A model generated the notes under the pieces. The model was not told the DNA's origin, searched no databases, and saw only the letters and a list, made by a program, of their open reading frames with translations. DNA of 64,000 nucleotides from an uncultured Collinsella sp. (lineage in GTDB: Bacteria; Actinomycetota; Coriobacteriia; Coriobacteriales; Coriobacteriaceae), in assembly GCA_958408685.1 (NCBI GenBank), contig CATYLC010000009.1:20446-84445 (forward strand). The letters run 5' to 3'. Every line of letters begins with the position of its first letter. The first letter of the stretch is position 1. Shown here piece after piece: positions 40,746-50,169 of this stretch. Both the position numbers and the translations under genes were made by a program.

Positions 40746-40948
40746 TGGACAGTTAATTCAGATACGTATAAATCTGGGGCAGCTTGGGATGCGTTTTGAG
40801 CAATTTTTGATTGGGATGGGGCTCGAATGGGTGTTTGGAAGGGAGAGCGGGACGTTTACATGGTCTCGAGGAGCCCAAATTAGTTGAAACAGGGGCGTTC
40901 GTGCCTGATTCAGCTCTAGGATTTATACGTATCTGAACTAACTGTCCA
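40746..40948. mobile_element. 203-bp MITE-like element with 29-bp terminal inverted repeats
   Basis: The termini TGGACAGTTAATTCAGATAC... (40746-40774) and its inverse (40920-40948) match in 28 of 29 positions. The 145-bp interior has no coding frame of note and no internal pairing as strong as the ends. It is non-autonomous in appearance. No clear target-site duplication is seen; bases outside (GGTC / CCCCGGTC) are only partly similar. No family was recognised. Nothing else was seen in the 40710-41056 gap. Confidence 0.6.
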
Positions 40949-41056
40949 CCCCGGTCCGGCGGCTGCCGATTCGGTGCGGTTCGAAAGGGTTATTCGGCCC
41001 CATCGTGACCGGTGGTACTCTAGTATCCGTTTGAAATCGAGCGAAGGAGTGCCGCT

Positions 41057-43285
41057 ATGGAGCAATCGAGCCTGTTTGGTGACGGCGTGGACATCGATAC
41101 CGAAACGCCCGCGAGCACGGATACCGCTGCACCGACCGACACCCATGCCCAGGCGGCAGCGCGCGCGGCCGAGCTGCGCCACGAGCTCGACTACCACGCC
41201 TATCGCTACTACATGCTCGATGCGCCCGAGATCACGGACGCCGCCTTCGACAAAATGCTCGTTGAGCTGCAGGAAATCGAGGCGGCCTATCCCGACCTGG
41301 TGACGCCCGACAGCTATACCCAGCGCGTGGGCGGCTACGTGAGCGAGCAGTTTACGCCGGTCACACACATGGCCCGCATGTATTCCATGGATGATGCCAT
41401 GGATCTGGACGAACTCGACGCATGGCTCCAGCGCACCGAGGATGCGCTCGGTGCCGGTAACGTCACCTATACCTGCGAGCTCAAGATCGACGGCCTGGGC
41501 GTGGCCCTTACCTACCAAAACGGCACCTTCGTACGTGCGGCCACACGTGGCGATGGCACCACGGGCGAGGACGTGTCGCTTAACGTCCGTACCATCAAGG
41601 ATGTGCCCATGCATCTGTCCGAGGCAGCGCTCGCCCACATGGGTGCCGACCGCGAGCGCACCATTGAGGTACGCGGCGAGGTCTATATGCCCAAGGGCAG
41701 CTTTGTTCGCCTGAATGAAGAGGCCGATGCCGAGGGCCGCGACCCCTTTGCCAATCCGCGCAACGCTGCCGCCGGCAGCCTACGTCAGAAGGATCCCAAG
41801 ATCACGGCGCGCCGCGATCTTGCCACCTTTATCTATGCCATCGCCGATACCGACCCGCTGCACGTCCACAGTCAGCGCGAGTTCCTCGATTGGCTGCGTA
41901 GCGCCGGCTTTAGCGTCAACCCTAACGTGGCTCGTTGCGCCACGCCCGCCGAGGTCCACGAGTTCTGCGCCCAGGCGCTCGAACATCGCGGTGACCTGGA
42001 CTACGACATCGACGGCGTGGTCGTAAAGGTCGACAGCTTTCAGCAGCAGCTCGACCTGGGCTTTACCGCCCGCGCACCGCGCTGGGCCATTGCCTTTAAG
42101 TTCCCGCCCGAGGAAAAGCAGACCGTCCTGCGCGAAATTCGCATCCAGGTGGGCCGCACCGGTGTGCTCACGCCGGTCGCCGAGTTCGACCCGGTGACGG
42201 TCGCCGGCTCCACCATCGCGCGCGCCACGCTGCATAACATCGACGAGATCCGCCGCAAAAACGTGCGCGAGGGCGACACTATCATCGTGCACAAGGCGGG
42301 CGACGTAATCCCCGAGGTCGTGGGCCCGGTGCTCGACAAGCGCCCGGCCGATTCGGTCGACTGGCACATGCCCGAGGTCTGCCCCGTGTGCGGCAGCCCT
42401 GTGGTCCACGAGGATGGCGAGGTCGCCTACCGCTGCGTGTCCATCGACTGCCCCGCGCAGCTCAAGGAGCGCCTGCTCCACTGGGTGAGTCGCGGCTGCA
42501 TGGATGTCGACGGCCTAGGCGACGAGATTGTCGACAAGATGATCGCCGCCGGGCTGATCCACGATGTCGCGGACTTCTACCAGCTCACGGTCGACGACAT
42601 CGCCGGCTTGGACACGGGGCGCACCTATGCCAGCTCCAACAGCAAAAAGGGCGTCAAGAAGGGCGACCCCATTCCGGTAGGCCTCAAGACGGCCGAGAAA
42701 ATCATCGCCGAGCTCAACAAGTCCAAGAGTCAGCCGCTCGGTCGCGTGCTGTTTGCCCTGGGTATACGCCACGTGGGCAAGAGCGTGGGCGAGGTCATCG
42801 CCGAACGATTCCTGTCGATTGACAAACTTATCTTGGCGAGCGAAGAGGACATCGCCGAGTGCGAGGGCATCGGTCCCAAGATCGCGGCGAGCGTCAAGCA
42901 GTTCCTGGCCGTGCCCGAAAACCTTGCCGTGCTGGAGCGCCTGCGTCAGGCGGGCCTGTCGCTCGAGGTCGACCTGGGCGCCGCGCACGCGCAAGCCGCA
43001 GCCGACGCTGGCGTGGCGGGCGAGCTCGCCGACGCACAGCCGCTTGCGGGTTTGACCTTCGTGCTCACTGGTACACTCGTCAACCGCACGCGCGACGAGG
43101 CGGGCGCGGCGCTCAAGGTGCTCGGCGCCAAGGTTTCGGGCAGTGTTTCAAAGAAGACGAGCTATCTGGTCGCCGGCCCCAAAGCGGGCTCCAAGCTCAC
43201 CAAAGCCGAGCAGCTGGGCGTACCCGTGCTGGACGAGGACGCACTCGAGCAGATCTTGGCTACTGGTCAGGTGCCGGAGGCGTAA
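41057..43285 (+). CDS. ligA: NAD-dependent DNA ligase
   Basis: A 742-residue LigA that seals nicks in DNA replication and repair. It has an N-terminal Ia domain (LRHELDYHAYRYYMLDAPEITDAAFD), the adenylation lysine in CELKIDGLGVAL (about 143), the OB domain, a four-cysteine zinc finger (CPVCGSPVVHEDGEVAYRC...DCPAQ, about 440), a helix-hairpin-helix region (IAECEGIGPKIAASV) and a C-terminal BRCT domain (about 665-740: LAGLTFVLTGTLVNRTRDEA). A lysine-rich insertion (NSKKGVKKGDPIP) lies before the HhH region. ATG 41057 follows GAAGGAGTG. Confidence 0.96.
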   Translation: MEQSSLFGDGVDIDTETPASTDTAAPTDTHAQAAARAAELRHELDYHAYRYYMLDAPEITDAAFDKMLVELQEIEAAYPDLVTPDSYTQRVGGYVSEQFTPVTHMARMYSMDDAMDLDELDAWLQRTEDALGAGNVTYTCELKIDGLGVALTYQNGTFVRAATRGDGTTGEDVSLNVRTIKDVPMHLSEAALAHMGADRERTIEVRGEVYMPKGSFVRLNEEADAEGRDPFANPRNAAAGSLRQKDPKITARRDLATFIYAIADTDPLHVHSQREFLDWLRSAGFSVNPNVARCATPAEVHEFCAQALEHRGDLDYDIDGVVVKVDSFQQQLDLGFTARAPRWAIAFKFPPEEKQTVLREIRIQVGRTGVLTPVAEFDPVTVAGSTIARATLHNIDEIRRKNVREGDTIIVHKAGDVIPEVVGPVLDKRPADSVDWHMPEVCPVCGSPVVHEDGEVAYRCVSIDCPAQLKERLLHWVSRGCMDVDGLGDEIVDKMIAAGLIHDVADFYQLTVDDIAGLDTGRTYASSNSKKGVKKGDPIPVGLKTAEKIIAELNKSKSQPLGRVLFALGIRHVGKSVGEVIAERFLSIDKLILASEEDIAECEGIGPKIAASVKQFLAVPENLAVLERLRQAGLSLEVDLGAAHAQAAADAGVAGELADAQPLAGLTFVLTGTLVNRTRDEAGAALKVLGAKVSGSVSKKTSYLVAGPKAGSKLTKAEQLGVPVLDEDALEQILATGQVPEA

Positions 43286-43464
43286 TGGATATAGAGAATC
43301 GCAATTGCTCGCAGGCGGAAGGGCGCACGAAGCACGCCCAAGGGCAGGCAAAAGAGCACCTGATGGCGCGAATTCGCATTGCGGAACGTGAGCGCTTGGC
43401 AGGTGTGTCTCGCGATGCTTTTGAGGCGTTGACCGAGCTGGAGACGAGGCTCGGTCTAGCCTAG
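43285..43464 (+). CDS. Small hypothetical protein coupled to ligA
   Basis: A 59-residue frame whose ATG overlaps the ligA stop (TAATG, 43283-43287), with GGAGG eight bases upstream. The product is charged (MDIENRNCSQAEGRTKHAQGQAK..., then RIRIAERERLAGVSRDAFEALTELETRLGLA) and probably helical. I recognise no family. The stop-start overlap suggests translational coupling. Confidence 0.5.
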   Translation: MDIENRNCSQAEGRTKHAQGQAKEHLMARIRIAERERLAGVSRDAFEALTELETRLGLA

Positions 43465-43560
43465 CGATACAGGCATCGTGATCTGCGTCACGTAGGTTGT
43501 GGGATCGTCGCTGATGATGTCGTCGATGGGGGCGATTTCGCGTTGCCCCGCTACGCTGCC
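43456..43560 (-). pseudogene. Possible C-terminal remnant of another gene after the MATE gene
   Basis: Directly after the MATE stop, the minus strand stays open for about 34 codons (GSVAGQREIAPIDDIISDD..., then TYVTQITMPV) and ends in TAG at 43458-43456. The ending resembles effector-binding (GyrI-like) domain C-termini, which often finish with an isoleucine-rich strand and MPV. There is no start codon or ribosome binding site. It may be a remnant joined to the MATE gene by a deletion. Confidence 0.3.
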
Positions 43561-44897
43561 AACTTGTCAAAAGCCCCGCGCCGGTTGAGCACGGTAAACG
43601 CGACAACGCAAATGACCGCCGACAAAATCGATCCGCACGGCGAAGCGATGCCCATGGGAAACAGCGTGTTGGAATAGGCGTTCGACAGCAGCCAAGCGCC
43701 CGGTACGCGAATGAGCGCCACGGCCAGCACGTTGTGCGCAAAGCCGATATAGCTCTTGCCGTATGCAGCGAAAAAGCCGCTAAAGCAAATGTGGATGCCG
43801 GCAAAAATCGCGTCGAAAATATAACTGCGCATATAGCCGGTGCCGGCGGCGACCACCGCGGCGTCCTTGGCAAAAAAGCCAATAAACGCCGGTGCCACCA
43901 GCCACATCAGCGCCGTGATCAGGCAGCCGTACACCACCGAGATCGTCATGGCATCTTTGAGTACCTGACGCGCGCGGTCACCCTTGCCCGCGCCGACGTT
44001 TTGCGCCGTGAGTGCGCTGACGGTGGCGCCCATGGAGCTCGGCACAATGAACAAAAAGCTGATCATCTTCTCGACCAGGCCCACGGCGGCGGCGTCGACG
44101 AGCCCTCGGTGGTTGGCGATGACGGTGATAAACATAAACGCCACCTGGATGCAGCCGTCCTGCACGGCCACGGGCACGCCAATCTTAAGAATGCTGCCGA
44201 GCACCTCGGGCTGGGGGCGCAGGTCGCTGCGCTTTACGTGGATGTTCGTGCGGCGGCTCTTGAGCCACACGAGCGCGAGGGCAACGCTGGCCGTCTGGGC
44301 GGTCACCGTGCCGAACGCCGCGCCCACGGGGCCGAGCCCCATGTGGCCGATAAACAGAAAATCGAGCGCGATGTTGATGATGCATGCCACGCCGATCACG
44401 TACATAGGCGAGCGCGAATCGCCCAGCCCGCGAAAGATGGCCGAGAGGATATTGTACGCGGCGATAAAGGGAATGCCGACAAAGCAGATACGCAGGTAGG
44501 CGGCGGTGCCTTCGACCGCCTCGGGCGGCGTGCCAATGAGTGCCACGATCTGCGGGCACAGTGCGAGCAGGACAGCGGCCAGCACCACCGAGACACCCAT
44601 AAACAGCGTGATGGTGTTGCCGATGGCGGTCTCGGCGCGGTCGAAGCGGCGCGAGCCCACGGCGTGGCCAACGATGACCGTCGTTCCCATGGCCAGGCCC
44701 ACGAGCGTCACGGTAATGATATAGAGCGTCTGCGCGCCATTGCCCACAGCGGTGATGCCGGCAGCGCCGCTAAACTGCCCCATCATGTACAGGTCGGCCA
44801 TGCCGTAGAGCATCTGCAAAAAGTACGAGAGCATATAGGGCAGGGCAAAGACCGCGATGGTCTTAAGGACATTGCCGCGTGTGAGGTCGTGTTCCAT
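43551..44897 (-). CDS. MATE-family efflux transporter
   Basis: A 448-residue MATE exporter of about 12 helices. Typical features are the N-terminal LTRGNVLKTIAVFALPYMLSYFLQMLYGMADLYMMGQF and the pseudo-duplicated second half beginning near 235 (GVPVAVQDGCIQVAFMFITVI). These pumps export drugs or metabolites using H+ or Na+. The frame is open to a GTG at 44927, but ATG 44897 (MEHDLTRGN) matches the usual family start. Neither has a strong Shine-Dalgarno. It is divergent from the ABC exporter operon. Confidence 0.88.
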   Translation of the reverse strand: MEHDLTRGNVLKTIAVFALPYMLSYFLQMLYGMADLYMMGQFSGAAGITAVGNGAQTLYIITVTLVGLAMGTTVIVGHAVGSRRFDRAETAIGNTITLFMGVSVVLAAVLLALCPQIVALIGTPPEAVEGTAAYLRICFVGIPFIAAYNILSAIFRGLGDSRSPMYVIGVACIINIALDFLFIGHMGLGPVGAAFGTVTAQTASVALALVWLKSRRTNIHVKRSDLRPQPEVLGSILKIGVPVAVQDGCIQVAFMFITVIANHRGLVDAAAVGLVEKMISFLFIVPSSMGATVSALTAQNVGAGKGDRARQVLKDAMTISVVYGCLITALMWLVAPAFIGFFAKDAAVVAAGTGYMRSYIFDAIFAGIHICFSGFFAAYGKSYIGFAHNVLAVALIRVPGAWLLSNAYSNTLFPMGIASPCGSILSAVICVVAFTVLNRRGAFDKLAA

Positions 44898-45086
44898 GGG
44901 TGGGGCTTTCTGGCTGGGTTTGTTCACGTACCAGTGTAGTGAAAACCCTACAACGATTGTAGAGTCAAGGTTTGTGATGACGCCGGAGCGAAAAAGTCGC
45001 GCGCACCATTATTCCGAGTGAATATGGACACACATCACGAGAACTCGCCGCCGGCGCTAACCTTGCAGAAAACGATTTCGGAATAC

Positions 45087-45114
45087 TTGACACCATTATT
45101 CGGCGCGCAATAAT
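45087..45114 (+). promoter_or_regulatory. Promoter of the ABC exporter operon, with overlapping palindrome
   Basis: TTGACA (45087-45092), 16-bp spacer, AATAAT (45109-45114). TTATT...AATAA (45098-45112) is palindromic across the spacer and -10, and an imperfect palindrome CCATTATTC/GAATATGG lies upstream at about 45005-45027. Both share CATTATTC, so a common repressor could act here. Confidence 0.7.
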
Positions 45115-45155
45115 ACGTGCGTTTGCGAACAACGTTTGATGGGGGTTGAACCTGC

Positions 45156-46985
45156 GTGCGCAATCTCAAAATACTGTTTTCCTATCTAGGGGCATACCGT
45201 CGCGATGCCATCCTCGGCGTGTTCTTTGTGTCGGTCGAGACGGTGCTCGAGCTGTTTATCCCGGTCATCATGGCCAACATCATCGATGTGGGCGTGCCTG
45301 CGGGTGATATCAACTACATGCTGCTGCAGGGCGCGTACATGTTGGTGTGCGCTGCGCTTTCGCTGGTACTGGGCTTGGGTTATGCCCGCACGTCCGCCCG
45401 CGTTGCCTCGGGCCTAGGCGCTAACCTGCGCGAGGCCGAGTACAAAAAGATTCAGACGCTCGCTTTTGGTAACCTGGACAACTACGACGCCAGCTCGCTC
45501 GTCACCCGCATGACCACGGACATCACCGTTATCCAAAATGCTGTGGGCAACGGCTTTCGCCCTATGGTGCGCGGCCCGGTGACGCTTATCGTCGGCCTTA
45601 TCTACGCGCTGATGCTGTCGCGCCCGCTCGCCACCGTCTTTGCGATCATCTTGCCCGTGCTGGCAATCGTGCTGGGCGTCATCACCTATCGCGTCAGTCC
45701 GCTCTACCGCCAACTCCAGACCTCGATGGACCACCTCAACGGCGTGGTACAGGAAGACCTCACCGCCGTGCGTGCCGTCAAGGCCTACGTTCGTACCGAG
45801 CACGAGGAGGCCAAGTTCGACACCGTCAATACCGAGCTCGCCGGCACGGCGACCAAGACCTTCGGCACCGCCGTGCTCAACCTGCCGGTGTTTCAGCTGT
45901 CGATGTACGTGGCTGCGCTCTCCATCCTGTGGATTGGCGGCCGCATGATTCTCGCCGGCAAGCTGGGCGTGGGCTCGCTCACGGGCTTTATGAGCTACGT
46001 GCTGCTGATCATGAACTCGCTTATGATGATTTCCAATGTGTTTTTGCTGCTCACGCGCGCTCTCACGAGTGTGGGCCGTATCGCCGAGGTGCTCGATGAG
46101 GAGCCCTTTATCGCCAACCCCGCGGGAGACCTCGCGATTGCGGCGCCGGCGGACGGCAGTATCGAGTTTCGCGACGTTTCCTTTAAATACCGCGCGGATG
46201 CAGCCGAGGATGTGCTCCAGCATATCGACCTTCGCATCGAGAGCGGCTCGACGGTGGGCATCCTCGGCGGCACGGGCTCGGGCAAGAGCTCGCTTGTGCA
46301 GCTGATTGCGCGCTTGTACGACGCCACCGAAGGCGCCGTGCTTGTGGGCGGACACGACGTGCGCGACTACGACCTCGCCGCCTTGCGCGACGCTGTGGGC
46401 ATTGTGCTGCAAAAGAATGTGCTGTTTACGGGTACCGTGCGCGAGAACCTGCAGTGGGGCAATCCGCAGGCGTCGGACGATGAGCTCCTCGCGGCTTGCC
46501 GCGCGGCGTGCGTGGACGAGTTCCTTGATCGCATCGGCGGGCTGGACGGCGAGTTGGGCCAAGGCGGCGCCGGTGTCTCGGGTGGCCAGAAGCAACGCCT
46601 GTGCATCGCGCGCACGCTGCTCAAGCATCCGCGCGTGCTCATTTTTGATGACTCCACCAGCGCGGTCGATATGGCGACCGACGCTAAGATTCGCGAGCAC
46701 ATCGCCCGGATTTCCGATACGACCGTGCTCATCATCGCCCAGCGCATCGCGAGTGTCATGGATGCCGATCGCATTGTGGTGCTGGACGACGGTCGTGTCC
46801 ACGGCGTGGGCACGCACGAGGAACTGCTGGCGGGCGACAACATATACCAGGAGATTTATGCCTCGCAGATGGAGTTTGCGAGGAACGCGGACGCCGGCGA
46901 CGGCAGCGACGATGGTTGCGCGAATGATCCGTTTTCCTCCGTCGCATGCGGATCGCTCTTGGAAGGGGGTGAGCGTCATGCCTAA
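45156..46985 (+). CDS. ABC exporter half-transporter with degenerate catalytic site
   Basis: A 609-residue type IV ABC exporter: six membrane helices (about 1-310) then a nucleotide-binding domain with Walker A GGTGSGKSSLV (about 370), signature VSGGQKQRL, and Walker B VLIFDDSTSAVD. The catalytic glutamate after Walker B is Asp, as in the degenerate subunit of heterodimeric exporters such as TM287/288 and BmrC. The next gene has a normal site and overlaps by 8 bases. Starts at GTG 45156. Its last 21 codons contain a copy of palindrome family C (46926-46954). Confidence 0.92.
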   Translation: MRNLKILFSYLGAYRRDAILGVFFVSVETVLELFIPVIMANIIDVGVPAGDINYMLLQGAYMLVCAALSLVLGLGYARTSARVASGLGANLREAEYKKIQTLAFGNLDNYDASSLVTRMTTDITVIQNAVGNGFRPMVRGPVTLIVGLIYALMLSRPLATVFAIILPVLAIVLGVITYRVSPLYRQLQTSMDHLNGVVQEDLTAVRAVKAYVRTEHEEAKFDTVNTELAGTATKTFGTAVLNLPVFQLSMYVAALSILWIGGRMILAGKLGVGSLTGFMSYVLLIMNSLMMISNVFLLLTRALTSVGRIAEVLDEEPFIANPAGDLAIAAPADGSIEFRDVSFKYRADAAEDVLQHIDLRIESGSTVGILGGTGSGKSSLVQLIARLYDATEGAVLVGGHDVRDYDLAALRDAVGIVLQKNVLFTGTVRENLQWGNPQASDDELLAACRAACVDEFLDRIGGLDGELGQGGAGVSGGQKQRLCIARTLLKHPRVLIFDDSTSAVDMATDAKIREHIARISDTTVLIIAQRIASVMDADRIVVLDDGRVHGVGTHEELLAGDNIYQEIYASQMEFARNADAGDGSDDGCANDPFSSVACGSLLEGGERHA

Positions 46986-48876
46986 GACCGCAGCCCAAGC
47001 ACGCCCGGCCGACCTCAAGCGCACTGTGCGCCGCTTGCTCTCCTACATGGGGCATGCCAAGTTCTCGTTGCTCGCGGTGGGCGTGCTCGCCTCCGTTGCC
47101 GCCATCGCGAGCCTCGCCGGCACCTACATGGTGCGCCCCATCGTTAACGGTTTGGCCACGGGCGGGGAGGAACTGCTCGCCAAGCAGGTCATCCTGACGG
47201 CGATCATCTACGCCGCGGGCGTGCTCTCGGCCCTGGGCTACTCACAGATCATGGTGCGCGCGGCCCAACACGTGGTGTCCGATATTCGCCGCGACCTGTT
47301 CGCGCACATCCAGACGCTGCCGCTCAGTTATTTTGACAGCACGCGCTCGGGCGACATCATGAGTTTTTTCACCAACGACGTCGACACCGTCTCCGAGGCG
47401 CTTAACAACAGCTTTGCCAACGTGATTCAGGCCGCCATTCAGGTTGTGGGCACCACGGCTATGCTCATCATCCTTAACTGGCAGCTCACGATTATCACGC
47501 TCGTGTGCGATGCGGCCATTGTGCTGTATGCGCGCTACTCGGGCGCGCGCTCAAAGCGCTTCTTTGCCGCCCAGCAGGCATCGCTTGGCGACCTGGACGG
47601 ATATATCGAAGAGATGGTCTCGGGCCAAAAGGTCATCAAGGTCTTTAACCGCGAGGCAGCGAATGTCGCCGGCTTCACCTGCCGCAACGACGAGCTTCGC
47701 CGCACCGGCACCGCCGCCGTGAGCTACGCCAACTCCATGGTGCCTATGACCGTCGTGATTGGCTACGTCAACTATGCCATCGTCGCCGTGGCGGGCGGCA
47801 TGCTCTGCATCAAGGGACTCGCCGACGTAGGTGCGCTCGCGAGCTACCTGGTCTTTGTGCGCCAGGCCGCCATGCCCATCAACCAGTTTACGCAGCTCGG
47901 CAACTTCTTGCTCAACGCGTTGGCCGGTGCCGAGCGCCTGTTTGCGGCTATGGACCTTAAACCCGAGGTGGACGAGGGCTGCGTGGAGCTGGTGCAGACG
48001 GGCGACGCCGCATGGGCGTGGAAGATTCCCGAGGGTCAGGGCGTGGGCGCGTACGGGCACTTGCATGATGTGGTTGCTGTTGATGAGTCGGGCCGCGCGG
48101 TGGCTGCCGACGGCACCGAGCTCACGTGCGGCTTGGTCCCGCTTGCCGGCGACGTGCGCTTCCATGCCGTGGATTTTTCCTACGTGCCGGGCACCCGTGT
48201 GCTCACTGATCTCAACCTGTTTGCCAAGCCGGGGCAAAAGATTGCGTTTGTGGGCTCGACGGGCGCCGGAAAGACGACCATCACCAACCTCATCAACCGC
48301 TTCTACGAGGTCGATGACGGCGAGATCACGTACGACGGCATCGACGTCAAGCACATTGCCAAGGCCAGCCTGCGCGGGTCGCTCGGCATTGTGCTGCAGG
48401 ACACGCACCTGTTTAGCGGCACCATTGCGCAGAACATTCGCTTTGGCAAGCTCGACGCGTCCGACGAGGAGGTGCGCGCCGCCGCCGAGGCCGCCTGCGC
48501 GGATTCGTTTATCCGCCGCCTGCCTAGAGGCTACGACACACCGGTCACGGCCGACGGCGCCAACCTGTCGCAGGGTCAGCGTCAGCTGCTCGCCATCGCG
48601 CGCGTGGCCGTCGCCGATCCGCCGGTGCTCATCCTGGACGAGGCCACGAGTTCCATCGACACGCGTACCGAAAAGCTCATCGAGCGCGGTATGGACCGCA
48701 TCATGCGCGGTCGCACCACGTTTATGATCGCGCACCGCCTGTCCACTGTCCGCGACGCCGACGCCATCATGGTCCTCGAACACGGCCGCATCATCGAGCG
48801 CGGCACGCACGAAGAGCTGCTCGCCCAGCACGGCGAGTACTGGCAGCTGGCGCATGGCTTAAAAGAGCTGGATTAA
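46978..48876 (+). CDS. ABC exporter half-transporter, catalytically complete partner
   Basis: A 632-residue half-exporter: six membrane helices (about 20-330), an unusually long linker (about 335-395) containing WAWKIPEGQGVGAYGHLHDV that is not part of the usual fold, then a nucleotide-binding domain with Walker A GSTGAGKTTITN (about 426), signature LSQGQRQLLAIARV and Walker B VLILDEATSSID with the catalytic Glu. It forms a heterodimer with the preceding protein and probably exports a drug, lipid or peptide. ATG 46978 lies inside the end of the first gene, after GGAAGGGGGTG. Confidence 0.92.
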   Translation: MPKTAAQARPADLKRTVRRLLSYMGHAKFSLLAVGVLASVAAIASLAGTYMVRPIVNGLATGGEELLAKQVILTAIIYAAGVLSALGYSQIMVRAAQHVVSDIRRDLFAHIQTLPLSYFDSTRSGDIMSFFTNDVDTVSEALNNSFANVIQAAIQVVGTTAMLIILNWQLTIITLVCDAAIVLYARYSGARSKRFFAAQQASLGDLDGYIEEMVSGQKVIKVFNREAANVAGFTCRNDELRRTGTAAVSYANSMVPMTVVIGYVNYAIVAVAGGMLCIKGLADVGALASYLVFVRQAAMPINQFTQLGNFLLNALAGAERLFAAMDLKPEVDEGCVELVQTGDAAWAWKIPEGQGVGAYGHLHDVVAVDESGRAVAADGTELTCGLVPLAGDVRFHAVDFSYVPGTRVLTDLNLFAKPGQKIAFVGSTGAGKTTITNLINRFYEVDDGEITYDGIDVKHIAKASLRGSLGIVLQDTHLFSGTIAQNIRFGKLDASDEEVRAAAEAACADSFIRRLPRGYDTPVTADGANLSQGQRQLLAIARVAVADPPVLILDEATSSIDTRTEKLIERGMDRIMRGRTTFMIAHRLSTVRDADAIMVLEHGRIIERGTHEELLAQHGEYWQLAHGLKELD

Positions 48877-48925
48877 CCCGTTCGAGCACGATGCCTTGAT
48901 CTCTCCGTGCCCCTCACCTCGCCTC

Positions 48926-48990
48926 AAACCATCACAACATTCGACGTTTTTTGCCAAAATCGGGAAAAGCATCGAATGTTGTGATGGTTT
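48926..48990. repeat. Palindrome family B, copy 1
   Basis: AAACCATCACAACATTCGA (from 48926) pairs with TCGAATGTTGTGATGGTTT (to 48990) around a short spacer. From 48928 it is identical over 63 bases to the copy at 50170-50232, on the other side of the gene at 49092. Confidence 0.92.
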
Positions 48991-49091
48991 TTCTGCCACT
49001 CGACCGGGTGGAATCGCTTTCTTGCGCACGAAGGTGTGCGGACCCGTGGGCAGGGGAATAAGGTTGGTTATCCGACTCCATTGGAGGGCTC

Positions 49092-50129
49092 ATGGACCTG
49101 CCGATCGTCCTGTCCCATAAGACTGCCTGGCTGTACCACAACGTGGTGCGTCCGTCCGAGCCGCTCTCGCGAGCAAGCAGCCTATACGATGAGGACTCGC
49201 TTGCCAACGAGGCGGAGCCGACTGCGGACCTGCCCAAATTGGGGCTCGATGCCAAGGGGCTGAGGGCTTCAACGGCAGCTGGGATCGTTACCGACTATCT
49301 GGTTTCGCTTGGTATTCCACGAGAAGAGCTCGATCATATCGACACGCTCGTCAACTTCGATTTTGAGCGCTCGACGCCGGCTGGATTTAGGTGCCACGTG
49401 TTTGGGGCGCCGGTACCTCCAGGCCATCTTATCGAGGTGGCAGAGGACCTTCTTGTGGTTGATGAGGTCATGTGCTTTGTCCAAGTGGGTTCGTGGATGA
49501 GCGAGCCCGAGCAGCTGGAATATGGCTACGAAATCTGCGCCCGATACCATTTGAATCATCTGTCGACAGGCGATTATATCGAGATGGGGCAGAGGTATAC
49601 CGTTGCCGACTTGATTGCTTATTGCAATGAGAACCGATCTCGTCAGGGGGCTATACGCGCGGCCGCCGTGCTCAAGCGCGTGCACGATGGCGCGCGTTCG
49701 CCCATGGAGACGGCCACCGCAATCATGGTCGTAGCGAAACGTTCCCAGGGAGGGCTGGGATACGCCAAGATCGAGCTCAATCATCGGGTCAATGTTCCCA
49801 GCGAGTTCAAATACCTCGCAAAGGCCGGGTATTTCGAGATCGATGTATATGCGCCTGCGAGCGGTACGGGGATTGAATACAACGGCTCGGACCATCTTGA
49901 TAAACAGCGCAGCGCGTTGGATGCGGAGCGTATGACCGTGCTGAGCGCGCTGGGCTTTAGGATGATCGTCCTCACCGGGACTCAGTTTGCCCACCAGCTG
50001 CAATTGCATCGGGCGATGAACGCCATCGCGCTCGCTATGGGCCTTAAGTGCGATCGAAGCGAAGCGTTCCAAAAGCGGCAAAACGACCTGCGAGAATTCG
50101 TGATTCGGCACTGGGACAGCGGCCTTTAG
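49092..50129 (+). CDS. DUF559/VSR-like endonuclease-fold protein
   Basis: A 345-residue protein. The N-terminal part (1-180) is unrecognised. The C-terminal part (about 245-330) looks like a PD-(D/E)XK-type fold as in DUF559 and VSR-like proteins: AKAGYFEIDVYAP (Asp), GTGIEYNGSDHLDK (Glu, then a DG/NG-x-x-H), and ERMTVLSALGFRMIVLTGTQF. A nuclease function is a family-level inference. ATG 49092 follows GGAGGGC. The gene lies between identical 63-bp palindromes, and could be a defence or mobile cassette. Confidence 0.6.
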   Translation: MDLPIVLSHKTAWLYHNVVRPSEPLSRASSLYDEDSLANEAEPTADLPKLGLDAKGLRASTAAGIVTDYLVSLGIPREELDHIDTLVNFDFERSTPAGFRCHVFGAPVPPGHLIEVAEDLLVVDEVMCFVQVGSWMSEPEQLEYGYEICARYHLNHLSTGDYIEMGQRYTVADLIAYCNENRSRQGAIRAAAVLKRVHDGARSPMETATAIMVVAKRSQGGLGYAKIELNHRVNVPSEFKYLAKAGYFEIDVYAPASGTGIEYNGSDHLDKQRSALDAERMTVLSALGFRMIVLTGTQFAHQLQLHRAMNAIALAMGLKCDRSEAFQKRQNDLREFVIRHWDSGL

Positions 50130-50169
50130 GGACGTTCCGGCCCTTCTACGGGGTGCCGTGGGCAGGCGG

